From an uncultured Desulfovibrio sp. (GTDB taxonomy: Bacteria > Desulfobacterota > Desulfovibrionia > Desulfovibrionales > Desulfovibrionaceae), in NCBI GenBank assembly GCA_910587035.1, contig CAJUMQ010000005.1, positions 62,001 to 126,000 of the forward strand: a stretch of DNA of 64,000 bases. Reading direction: 5' to 3'. The notes under the pieces were generated by a model, which was not told the origin of the DNA, did no database searches, and was given only the letters and a program-made list of their open reading frames with translations. Below are positions 1 through 7,671 of this stretch, one piece after another (the first letter of the stretch is position 1; every line of letters starts with the position of its first letter). A program made the translations under genes and the position numbers.

Positions 1-491
1 TATCCGGCGAGGTTTGTCTCGCCGGGCAGTTCATTGCCTGGTTTGCCTGCAAAAAGAACAATATCCGGTTTATGCGTTGCCAGAGCCAGCGCATTGCGGG
101 CAACATCGGCAAAACTTTCATCAAATACGAAGACTTTTGGAGTGCTGTCATCAATCTGCAGGGCCAGCTCTCCGGCGGAAAGCCGAAAATTGACAGGGCA
201 GCCAATGGCGCCGCTCTTGTGCCCGGCGATGTAACAAAAGCCGAATTCCGGGCTGTTGAAGAGCATATACATTAGAACATCATTTCTCGCGAGCCCGCCG
301 TCGATCATTGCATTGGCCAGACGGTTGGCATCGGCGTTCAATTCCGCATAGGTCCAGCGGCGGCCGCTCTCCGGATCGCACATTGCCGGCTTGTCATGCA
401 GCCGTGTTGTATTGCGCAGAAAACCATTCAGCCAGGTGAAGCCATGTTCAAAATTATCCCGGAACTGGGCCACATCATAGGTCGCGGGCAT
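1..491 (-). CDS. Acyl-CoA synthetase / AMP-dependent ligase, N-terminal part (runs off window start)
   Basis: The frame is open from an ATG at 491 down to base 1, so only the first 163 residues are visible and the AMP-binding P-loop and catalytic motifs lie outside. The visible part has the usual N-terminal layout of the ANL superfamily: an opening helix, then the segment RRWTYAELNADANRLANAM (roughly residues 48-66) where such enzymes read 'TYAEL...ANRLA', then a segment of the type seen before the P-loop (GHKSGAIGCPVNFRLS). The family activates a carboxylic acid as acyl-AMP, usually for transfer to CoA. A strong Shine-Dalgarno (AAAGGAGG) precedes the start, inside the end of the upstream ketosynthase gene; the two overlap by 17 bp, so they are probably co-translated. 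The substrate cannot be judged from this fragment. Confidence 0.8.
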   Translation of the reverse strand, partial: MPATYDVAQFRDNFEHGFTWLNGFLRNTTRLHDKPAMCDPESGRRWTYAELNADANRLANAMIDGGLARNDVLMYMLFNSPEFGFCYIAGHKSGAIGCPVNFRLSAGELALQIDDSTPKVFVFDESFADVARNALALATHKPDIVLFAGKPGNELPGETNLAG

Positions 492-1740
492 TGTCTGCCT
501 CCTTTGGTCTATAGCGGGAAATGATTATGCTTGAGTTCTGGCCGCCAAAGCCAAGGGAGTTGGACATGGCGGCATTTATTTTTGCTGGTCTGGCCCGGTT
601 TGGCACATAGTCCAGATCACAATCCGGATCTGGCGTGGTGAGATTCAGGGTAGGCGGCAGAATGTCGTTTTTGATGGCCAGAATGCAGGAAATGATCTCG
701 GTAAGGCCGCCAGCTCCCATCAGATGTCCGGTGGCCCCCTTGGTGGAGCTGGCCGGAGGAGCGGTGGCGATACCCCCGAATACATGCTTCATGGCCAATG
801 TTTCGGCCTTGTCGCCCAGCTGGGTTGAGGTGCCATGGGCATTGATGTAGCCGATGTCGGAAGGCGCCATGCCCGCGTGTTCAAGAGCCCTGGCCATACA
901 GGCCGCTGCGCCGCGGCCCTCCGGATCGGGAGCGGTTATGTGATAGCCGTCCAGAGTGTTGGCCCAGCCTGCAAGAACTGCGAGAATGTCCGCCCCGCGC
1001 TCAAGCGCGTCATCTTCCTTTTCCAGCAACAGGGCTCCGCCGCCTTCCCCGACCACAAAACCGTCCCTGTTGAGATCAAAGGGCCTGGATGCCGTGGCTG
1101 GATCATCATTTCTGCGCGAGAGGGCCCTGGCCTGGGCCAGGCTTGAGATTATGGGAGCGCAGAGGATACTCTCGCCGCCCATCACAACAACCGCTTTGGC
1201 GCTCCCGGAGAGAATAAGCAGGGCCGCGCTCATGAGAGCGTCCCCTCCAGCGGAGCAGGCTGTGTTCAATGTAAGACCGGGGCCATGGATTCCCAGGGCG
1301 ATGGAAAGTTGCGCGGCAGCCATGTTGCCCAGATTGGCAGGCACCAGATGCGGGCTTATGCGACCTGTGGCACTGGCCATGTAGGCGGCTCCGCTTGCCG
1401 ACAGATCCGTCACCCCTGCCATGGCTGTGCCCATGCAGATGCCGATTTCCTCGGCATGGGCGTTGATAGCCAGGCCTGATGATGTGAGTGCCTCAGTGGC
1501 TGCGGCATAGGCGTACTGGATAAATGTGGCGCTGGATCGGGCAACATTTCTCGGCAGCAGATCGGCGGCATTGAAGCCACTCACCTGCGCGGCTATGCGC
1601 ACAGGCAGGCGCGAATGGTCAAATCCAGTGATTGGCCCCACGCCACATTTGCCAGCGATCAGGTTGCGCCAGTATTCCTCAACGCCAATGCCAATGGGTG
1701 TCACTGCGCCCATGCCCGTTATGACAAGGCGGGAAGTCAT
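475..1740 (-). CDS. 3-oxoacyl-ACP synthase II-type ketosynthase (second FabF paralogue)
   Basis: A complete 421-residue thiolase-fold condensing enzyme of the KAS II type, which elongates acyl-ACP with malonyl-ACP. The Cys-His-His triad is visible: the nucleophile in NTACSAGGDA, the first histidine in NAHGTSTQLGDKAE and the second in KGATGHLMGAGG. A glycine-rich C-terminal NSLGFGGQNSS motif is also present. The start is an ATG inside an ATGA overlap with the upstream transglycosylase gene, and its end overlaps an acyl-CoA synthetase gene. The window holds a second, better-placed FabF beside acpP (12757-14004), so this copy is probably specialised, perhaps elongating an acyl chain activated by the neighbouring ligase. 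That link is inferred from position only. Confidence 0.88.
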   Translation of the reverse strand: MTSRLVITGMGAVTPIGIGVEEYWRNLIAGKCGVGPITGFDHSRLPVRIAAQVSGFNAADLLPRNVARSSATFIQYAYAAATEALTSSGLAINAHAEEIGICMGTAMAGVTDLSASGAAYMASATGRISPHLVPANLGNMAAAQLSIALGIHGPGLTLNTACSAGGDALMSAALLILSGSAKAVVVMGGESILCAPIISSLAQARALSRRNDDPATASRPFDLNRDGFVVGEGGGALLLEKEDDALERGADILAVLAGWANTLDGYHITAPDPEGRGAAACMARALEHAGMAPSDIGYINAHGTSTQLGDKAETLAMKHVFGGIATAPPASSTKGATGHLMGAGGLTEIISCILAIKNDILPPTLNLTTPDPDCDLDYVPNRARPAKINAAMSNSLGFGGQNSSIIISRYRPKEADNARDL

Positions 1741-2762
1741 AAAGTTTTTCCCTGTTTATCTTTGGCGCCCCGGGGAAGCTGCTGCGCGGAGGGATTTGCG
1801 ACAAGATCGCCCAGTGCAAGAATGGTATTGGCATAGACAGTGGAATGATTGTAGGTCATCAAAAGCCTGTGCATGGCCTCGCGCGACATATCCCTTTTCC
1901 AGCCATGTCTGGCAAGATAATTGGCGAGGCTGGCTATGGCATCAGCATCAGTGAAGAGATTCACCCGGCCATCGCCGTCACCGTCCGCTCCATAAACCGA
2001 AATATTGGATGGCATGAACTGGCAAAGTCCAACGGCGCCGTAAATGGAGCCTGGCAGCTGGTCCGGCTGGATATTGTCTGTCAGCATGTGCTGCACCAGG
2101 GCCCGCACTTCCCGATATGCCCAGTCCGCACGCTTGCGCATGGTTTCATCAATCCAGACTGTGTGCTTCTCATAGCCTTTCAGTCGCGGCAACCACTGGC
2201 TTATGTCATCCAGTCGCGTGCTTATGGCCATGCTGGCCAGTGTGTAAAATGCGTTTTCAGGTATATCGGCAAGTACCCTGCCAAGACGTGTCTCCACAAA
2301 AAGCAGGGCGCTGCCAATGGCGGGAGGGACGCCATAGGCTCGCCAGGCGTGATCAAAGGCCGCCTGATGCTCGTGAATGTATTGCCGGCACAGGCTGGCA
2401 TTCTCGCGAGTCACCACTCCCTTGTAATATTTCTCCTGCTGCTTGCCCCTGGGCGAAGGGAAAAAACGGCGATTGTAAAGCTCCCTTATTTTGCGGCCCA
2501 TGGGGGATTGTGTAGGACTGGCAGCCAGTGTTGCAAAAAAAGCATCAACCCTGGGGCCGGATATTCCGTCTTTGGCAAGCCTGCGCACAAGACCGTCCCA
2601 GACAGGAGCGATGCGAGGGGAAATGGCTTGCGTGGCCTCAGCCTGAGCAGTTTCCGCAGAGACGGAAGCCGGAGGGGCTGTGGACTGTGCGACACAGGCC
2701 GTGGCAGGGATGGAGAAAAACAGCAGGGATAAAATCAGGCGGGTGAGCGGATTGCCTGTCAT
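1737..2762 (-). CDS. MltB-like lytic murein transglycosylase
   Basis: A periplasmic enzyme that cleaves peptidoglycan glycan strands to 1,6-anhydro-MurNAc ends. The ATG at 2762 gives 341 residues and is preceded by GAGG four bases upstream; an in-frame ATG at 2882 lacks a ribosome site. The N-terminus is a signal peptide (LILSLLFFSIPATAC); the cysteine could be lipidated, although the lipobox is imperfect. The SLT_2/MltB fold is clear: SALLFVETRLGR contains the probable catalytic glutamate, followed by AVGLCQFMPSN and a DGDGDGRVNLF stretch typical of MltB. It is the first gene of a minus-strand group with the ketosynthase and acyl-CoA synthetase (ATGA overlap), an unusual pairing. Confidence 0.88.
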   Translation of the reverse strand: MTGNPLTRLILSLLFFSIPATACVAQSTAPPASVSAETAQAEATQAISPRIAPVWDGLVRRLAKDGISGPRVDAFFATLAASPTQSPMGRKIRELYNRRFFPSPRGKQQEKYYKGVVTRENASLCRQYIHEHQAAFDHAWRAYGVPPAIGSALLFVETRLGRVLADIPENAFYTLASMAISTRLDDISQWLPRLKGYEKHTVWIDETMRKRADWAYREVRALVQHMLTDNIQPDQLPGSIYGAVGLCQFMPSNISVYGADGDGDGRVNLFTDADAIASLANYLARHGWKRDMSREAMHRLLMTYNHSTVYANTILALGDLVANPSAQQLPRGAKDKQGKTL

Positions 2763-2900
2763 GCTGCCTCGCTGCGCAAGGCTTGGGGGGCTGGATTTTT
2801 TTACAGTCACAGTATTTCCTCCGGCGGCAGGGGCAGGTCTGAGCGGCTGCCGCCAGAGTGAAAAATTAATGAAAACTATCATTGCGAATGCGGGAATGCA

Positions 2901-3749
2901 CTATTTCTGCATATTAAGCAAGGGTGTTTCGTTACTTAATACCATTTTACTGTTTTCCCTGAAGGACTTGCGCATGGCCTCCAGCCAGCGTTGATAGGCA
3001 TAGAAATCAGGAGATTTTCCATAGGCCCTGGCATATTCGCCAGCAGCCTGGGCATCGCCGCGGCCGCGCTCCATTTGCGCCTCCCTGGCAGCTTCAGCCA
3101 GAATGAGCGCCTTTTGCCTGTCGGCATCAGAGCGGATGCGGGTGGATTCTTCCTCGCCCTCGGAACGGTACTGCTTGGCCTGGCGTTCGCGCTCGGCACG
3201 CATGCGCTCAAAGATGGCTCTCTGGTTTTCAGTTGGCAGGTCAGTCCTTTTGATGCGCACATCAAGCACCTCCACCCCAAATGGCTTCATCAGCTCGGAG
3301 ACCTTGTCCGTCACCTCCTTCATGATGGCGGACCGGTGGGAGCTTACGACCTGGGTCAGGGTATAGGCGCCCACAAGAGCCCTGAGCTGGGAATAGACAA
3401 CATCGTCAAGCCTTGCCTGCGCTCCAGGTATGGTGCGCATGGTGCGATAGAACTGCAGGGGGTTGATGATGCGCCAGCGCGCGTAGTTGTCCAGCACAAT
3501 GGCCTTTTTATCCACCGTGAAAGCCTCGCGGGAGCGGGCCTCATAGTCCAGCACGCGGGAATCGAAATAAACGACATTCTGGATAAAGGGCAGCTTGAAG
3601 TGCAGCCCTGGCCCGTAAACCTCGCTCAATGGCTCGCCCAGCTGGAGCACAATGGCCTTCTGGGTCTGATGCACGGTAAAATAGCACTGGCTAAGCAATG
3701 CCACGGCCACTATCACAAGAATTGATGTTAAAAGAGGATGTTTGCTCAC
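2901..3749 (-). CDS. hflC: HflC, SPFH-family membrane protease modulator
   Basis: A 282-residue protein with one N-terminal membrane segment (about residues 7-24), an SPFH/band-7 domain (QKAIVLQLGEP, then GPGLHFKLPFIQNVVYFDSR) and a long charged coiled-coil region (RMRAERERQAKQYRSEGEEE) ending near YGKSPDFYAYQRWLEAM. HflC forms a large inner-membrane complex with HflK that, in Escherichia coli, surrounds the FtsH protease and tunes its access to membrane substrates. The start codon lies in an ATGA overlap with the hflK stop, so translation is coupled. A 138-bp gap separates it from the downstream transglycosylase group. Confidence 0.95.
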   Translation of the reverse strand: MSKHPLLTSILVIVAVALLSQCYFTVHQTQKAIVLQLGEPLSEVYGPGLHFKLPFIQNVVYFDSRVLDYEARSREAFTVDKKAIVLDNYARWRIINPLQFYRTMRTIPGAQARLDDVVYSQLRALVGAYTLTQVVSSHRSAIMKEVTDKVSELMKPFGVEVLDVRIKRTDLPTENQRAIFERMRAERERQAKQYRSEGEEESTRIRSDADRQKALILAEAAREAQMERGRGDAQAAGEYARAYGKSPDFYAYQRWLEAMRKSFRENSKMVLSNETPLLNMQK

Positions 3750-4939
3750 TTTGTCTGCTCCGGCGCCTTGGGATTGCTGGCGGCTGGCATGGGTGGGGGA
3801 GTGGCCCCGGGAGCATTAAGGCCGGAAAGGGGCAAAAACGGGAGTGCCTTGCCCGCAGCGGCTGAATCCAGAAGCACCTTTTCACCGGACTTGCTCAAAA
3901 TATCTTCCATGGCTTCATAATATAGCCTCTTGCGGGTGACATCAGGAGCCTTCTCGTACTCCTTGCGCAGAGCATCAAAGCGGGCTGCCTCACCCTCGGC
4001 GCTGCGGACGCGGGTTGCGCTGTAGGCCTCCGCCTGATTGCGCAGGGCGGCAGCCTGTCCACGAGCCTTGGGCAAAAGCTCATTGCGATAGGCTTCTGCC
4101 TGATTGATAATCCGGCTCTTATCCTCCCTTGCGCTTGCCACATCCTTGAACGCGTCTATGACTTCCTTCGGCGGATGCACATCCTGAAGCTGCACTGCGA
4201 TAATCTTGATGCCCGCGCCATATCTGTCCAGGATTTCCTGGAGCAGATGCGTGGCCTCGCTCTGTATTTTCAGCTTGCCATCCGTTATGGCGGAATCAAT
4301 TTCACTGTTGCCAATAACCTCCCTCATGGCCGCCTCTGCGGCGTTGCGCACAAGGGCCGTTGGCGCGCTCACATTGAACAGATACTGCACAGGATCATTA
4401 ATTTTGTACTGAACGCTGAATTGCACATTGACTATGTTTTCATCGCCGGTGAGCATTGACGCTTCCTCGGCAATGGTGCGGACCTGCCCCTGCTGAAATG
4501 TGGTGGATTGCCCCACCGAGCGGAAACCAACCTCGCTGCGGAGCACCTGGGTGACCTGCGGCTTGTAGATGGATTCAAAAGGAGCAGGCAGCGCATAGTG
4601 GGGGCCAGGGTCCACTGTGCGGTTGTATTTGCCAAAACGGAGCACAACCCCCTGTTCATCCGGGTTGACTATGTATATGCCGGAAAGCAGCCACACCGCC
4701 ATTGCGGCAAGTGCCACAAGCAGCACAACCTTGCGGCCTGGCATTTTGAATTTTGAAATCTTTTGAAACGGATTCTGGTCATTGCCGCCTGCGCCGCCAT
4801 GGAGCAGATAACGCTCGTTGCGGGGTTTTTGACGGCCGGATTCTACATCATCCCCCTCATCCTGTGGCTCAGGGCGGGGGCGCCTGCCAGCCTGCTGTTT
4901 CTGCCGTTTTTCCTGTAGCTTGTCCCAATCCCAATTCAT
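3746..4939 (-). CDS. hflK: HflK, SPFH-family membrane protease modulator
   Basis: A 397-residue partner of HflC. The N-terminus is long, cytoplasmic and charged (Gln/Arg/Glu-rich, about residues 1-60), followed by one transmembrane segment (VVLLVALAAMAVWLLSGIYI), the SPFH domain (EQGVVLRFGKYNRTVDPGPH) and a coiled coil (QAEAYRNELLPKARGQAAAL), ending in a Pro/Ala-rich tail. I chose the ATG at 4939 because GGAAG lies seven bases upstream; an in-frame ATG at 4957 has no ribosome site. The gene heads the hflKC pair and is divergent from the rubredoxin gene across a 426-bp region holding operator-like dyad A. Confidence 0.94.
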   Translation of the reverse strand: MNWDWDKLQEKRQKQQAGRRPRPEPQDEGDDVESGRQKPRNERYLLHGGAGGNDQNPFQKISKFKMPGRKVVLLVALAAMAVWLLSGIYIVNPDEQGVVLRFGKYNRTVDPGPHYALPAPFESIYKPQVTQVLRSEVGFRSVGQSTTFQQGQVRTIAEEASMLTGDENIVNVQFSVQYKINDPVQYLFNVSAPTALVRNAAEAAMREVIGNSEIDSAITDGKLKIQSEATHLLQEILDRYGAGIKIIAVQLQDVHPPKEVIDAFKDVASAREDKSRIINQAEAYRNELLPKARGQAAALRNQAEAYSATRVRSAEGEAARFDALRKEYEKAPDVTRKRLYYEAMEDILSKSGEKVLLDSAAAGKALPFLPLSGLNAPGATPPPMPAASNPKAPEQTK

Positions 4940-5365
4940 ATTTTTACTTCCATCCATGTAAGCCAGGGCGGACGATGTTCACCCCTATGATTCACAATAT
5001 ATAGCATACATCAGCTGAAATTGTCCCAGTTTCAACCATAATGGCATGGCGTTTCACAGCAAAACCGCGTTTTGCTGTGTCGCCATTGGCCGCCCCGTCC
5101 GCTCCTGAGGCCGGGCGCATATGTCTATTTTCAATAGGCATATGCCATATATTTACCCCGGAAATTATCGCCAGGATCAATTGTCGTCGGCGCCTCATGG
5201 CCGCTTGCATGCGCCATAGCTCCAAGGCGCCATGGCATGTGGCTTTTTTAGCCGGTACACGCCATATTATATTGAATATTTAACATACTTCACCCTTTAC
5301 CTGTGGTCAAGATAGTGAAATAATCACAAAAGAGGCCCTTTGACAGGGCAAAAATGGAGGCAATT
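4940..5365. other. Intergenic region between hflK and rubredoxin with shared elements
   Basis: I see no convincing gene here; a 77-codon minus-strand frame has no recognisable features. The region holds dyad A (5014-5036) and a hairpin at 5118-5144 (arms CATATGTCTATT and AATAGGCATATG, one G-T wobble). The stretch 5128-5150 matches 11116-11138, upstream of fabG, at 19 of 23 positions. Both intergenic regions therefore share two elements, though with different spacing between them. Confidence 0.6.
5014..5036. promoter_or_regulatory. Operator-like dyad A
   Basis: Arms GCTGAAATTG and CAGTTTCAAC separated by TCC; 8 of 10 arm positions are complementary. CATAAT (5037-5042) abuts it on the right and could be a -10 element reading towards rubredoxin. 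The same architecture occurs at 11072-11094 and 12488-12510. No regulator can be named from the sequence. Confidence 0.5.
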
Positions 5366-5554
5366 ATGAGCAATCCGCATGATATGTGGCGCTGCCAGAC
5401 AGTAAACTGTGGTTATGTCTATGACCCGGACCGCGGTGATCGCAGGCACAAGATTCCGCCAGGAACAAAATTTGAGGATCTGCCGGACAGCTGGCGCTGC
5501 CCGGTCTGCGGAGCAAGCAAGGATGCTTTCCGCAGACTGGATGATGAAATGTAG
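5366..5554 (+). CDS. Rubredoxin with C-x4-C first knuckle
   Basis: A 62-residue one-iron electron carrier of the cytoplasm. The start at 5366 is preceded by GGAGG. The second iron knuckle is standard (CPVCGASKD). The first has four residues between the cysteines (CQTVNCGYVYD) instead of the usual two. This longer spacing has been described for the second rubredoxin (Rd-2) of Desulfovibrio desulfuricans ATCC 27774, which supports the family assignment. The YVYDP and WRCPVCG motifs of rubredoxins are intact. The gene stands alone and is convergent with the large membrane-protein gene that ends two bases after it. A role in oxygen or ROS defence would be usual, but nothing nearby shows it. Confidence 0.9.
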   Translation: MSNPHDMWRCQTVNCGYVYDPDRGDRRHKIPPGTKFEDLPDSWRCPVCGASKDAFRRLDDEM

Positions 5555-5556
5555 AT

Positions 5557-7233
5557 TCAGGTATCAGAATCAATGCTCCGGTGTTGCCCGGCTTTTTTGA
5601 GCAGCAGCCAGCCATTTTTTTCCATCTGTTTTGAGGCATGGGCTGCCAGCTGCGGAGTAAGCTGCTCCTGACGCAGCAAAAGCCAGGGCGCGCCGGATTG
5701 CATCCAGGCTGATTTCAGGCCGTCCGCCCCCTTAGACATCAGTTTTTCAAACTGAAGCCATTTTTTGGCCGCTTCCAGATCCTTGTTGTAGAAATGCGCG
5801 TAGCCATCCTTGAAGGTATAGGCCAGAGGGCGATGGGCCAGATAGCGCACGGCCATATCCTCTCCGCTGCTGAAAACCAGATCCCTTTCCGGCACAATAC
5901 GTCCAACCTCCATGATCATTTCCCTGTAGTCCGTTGCCTCCCTGACCGTACGGGTAGCATCTGCCACAAGGGGCAGTTCAATGCCGGCGAATCGGCTCAG
6001 TGCGAACTGCGCCCCTTCATACTGGCGATCCGTGGTTAAAATCGCCAGCGCGGCAATCAGGGCGCAGAGCAGCAGTCTTTGCACAAAACGGCATGCAAGG
6101 ATGGATACTGCGCAAACAGCCAGAAGCCAGGAGAGCGGGGTTAGAAAACGCAGCCCGCGCACCAGCTCATGCCCCATGGGCAGCCTGCCAAACTCGGGCG
6201 CATAGCGGGTTTCAGCCCAGCAAAAAAGGCTTACACATGCCAGGGCAAGGACAAAGGCCAGGATCATTTTGCAAAGATTTTTTTCCTGCTGGTTGCCAAG
6301 CATGGCTGTGGGCACCCCGCAGACAATGCCCGCCACAAGAACCTGGCAGGTGGGATTTGCTGGATGTAAAAATGCAAGAATGCGCGAGCCAAAGCCGGCA
6401 TAATCCTGGCGCCAGCGCACAGCGAGATATTCCCGAAAAACATCGAGTTCGCTGTCGCTGAATGGGCGCCCCTGTAAAAGCGATGGCCAAAGATAATAAA
6501 GCACCGGGGCAAGAAATGCCGCCAGGCAGAGGATACAGTTGGCAAAATGCGCCCTTGGGGAGATGGATGCCGGTCGAAACAGCAGGAATGCAGTAAAAAA
6601 CATGGCGCCGCAATTCAGCGCGTTCACACCATGTATCCACATGCCCAGCCCGGCGCAAAACATGGCCACAGGCCGCAGGTATGGTCTGGAGAAGCCCTTG
6701 AGGGCGACAATCAGCAGCAGTGGAAAAAAGGCCGCGAAAAATACACGGGGCACCGGGTCTGAATGAGTGACCCCCCAGAATGTTCCCCACCCTGTCCATA
6801 CGGTGATGCCCATGAGCAGGGAGAGTATTGCAGCGAGAACTGGCCTGCCAAAGAACCAGCGGCCAAAAACATACCAGAACACATAAAAGATGAATATGGC
6901 CACGGCGCCGGCGCGCAAAAGCCCCACTGCGTAGCTGTCGCCAGGGGTCAGATGATCGGCCAGCATGCGCTGCATGTTGGGGATGCTGTTTGCCGCATTT
7001 GCCGATCCAAGTACCGGATCATTGGTAAAAAGAGCCGAATAATGCTCACCGGCCATGGCCTGGGCGTAAGTCTGCAGATCGCCATCGATCATGGCGCCAT
7101 CGCCGGACATTGCCAATATCCCATGCAGAGCCAGAAACGCATATATCGCCGCGAAGAGGACAAAGGCGGCATCCGCCAGGCACAGGCCCCGGATTCGGGA
7201 TTCCAGCGCGGGGTGGCGACATGTGTTTGCCAT
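5557..7233 (-). CDS. Large polytopic membrane protein of unknown function
   Basis: I do not recognise this 558-residue protein. About ten or eleven hydrophobic segments fill residues 18-410, for example ADAAFVLFAAIYAFLALHGI, AVAIFIFYVFWYVFG and LAFVLALACVSLFCW. A mostly soluble C-terminal part of roughly 150 residues follows, with EATDYREMIMEVGRIVPERD and SGEDMAVRYLAH. An early acidic loop (MSGDGAMIDGDLQTY) sits after the first helix. This layout recalls GT-C type or PMT-like lipid-linked sugar transferases, but no diagnostic motif was confirmed. It starts nine bases after the thioesterase stop on the same strand, so the two are probably co-transcribed. The ribosome site is weak. Confidence 0.75.
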   Translation of the reverse strand: MANTCRHPALESRIRGLCLADAAFVLFAAIYAFLALHGILAMSGDGAMIDGDLQTYAQAMAGEHYSALFTNDPVLGSANAANSIPNMQRMLADHLTPGDSYAVGLLRAGAVAIFIFYVFWYVFGRWFFGRPVLAAILSLLMGITVWTGWGTFWGVTHSDPVPRVFFAAFFPLLLIVALKGFSRPYLRPVAMFCAGLGMWIHGVNALNCGAMFFTAFLLFRPASISPRAHFANCILCLAAFLAPVLYYLWPSLLQGRPFSDSELDVFREYLAVRWRQDYAGFGSRILAFLHPANPTCQVLVAGIVCGVPTAMLGNQQEKNLCKMILAFVLALACVSLFCWAETRYAPEFGRLPMGHELVRGLRFLTPLSWLLAVCAVSILACRFVQRLLLCALIAALAILTTDRQYEGAQFALSRFAGIELPLVADATRTVREATDYREMIMEVGRIVPERDLVFSSGEDMAVRYLAHRPLAYTFKDGYAHFYNKDLEAAKKWLQFEKLMSKGADGLKSAWMQSGAPWLLLRQEQLTPQLAAHASKQMEKNGWLLLKKAGQHRSIDSDT

Positions 7234-7242
7234 GGGAGAAAA

Positions 7243-7671
7243 TCAGGCCCCGGGGCGCCTGTTTTGCGCCATTTCGCGAAACCAATCGGGAGCGGCTACC
7301 GGCTGGCCCTGGGGATTGGCAAAGGCATGTTGTGTCATGCCTTCACAGAGCAGCTGATTCTTGTCCTCACGCCAGATCTCATATACAAAACGGAGGGACG
7401 CCCTGCGCCATTCGCTGATGCCGGCACGGATCAGAACAAGATCGTCGTATCTTGCGGGTGAGCGGTAGCGGCACTGGGCTTCGCGCACCGGCAGGAGAAT
7501 GCCTTTTTTTTCAACATCCGCGTAACTCATGCCGCAATCGCGAATATATTCGCTGCGCGCCCTTTCAAAAAGATGGAAATACTCCGCATAGTACATAATC
7601 CCCATGCAGTCCGTTTCGCCGTAAGAAACCCTGTGCGGGAGCCATATTTCAGGAGTTGGAAAATCATGCAT
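7243..7671 (-). CDS. YbgC/4HBT-type hotdog acyl-CoA thioesterase
   Basis: A 142-residue hotdog-fold hydrolase. The segment SYGETDCMGIMYYAEYFHLFERAR carries the 4HBT-family active-site aspartate (the D before C) and the helix typical of YbgC proteins; then come QCRYRSPARYDD and LRFVYEIWRE strands. YbgC enzymes hydrolyse acyl-CoA or acyl-ACP thioesters and are often linked to the cell envelope. The ATG at 7671 faces the mltA ATG at 7666, so the two divergent reading frames overlap by six bases. Its ribosome site must lie inside mltA coding sequence and is weak (GAG). A more internal start is possible, but the strand before TDCMG would then be cut. Confidence 0.85.
   Translation of the reverse strand: MHDFPTPEIWLPHRVSYGETDCMGIMYYAEYFHLFERARSEYIRDCGMSYADVEKKGILLPVREAQCRYRSPARYDDLVLIRAGISEWRRASLRFVYEIWREDKNQLLCEGMTQHAFANPQGQPVAAPDWFREMAQNRRPGA

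Noticed and set aside
4992..5225. A 77-codon minus-strand frame upstream of hflK
   Set aside because: It overlaps the dyad and hairpin elements, has no ribosome site and no family features.
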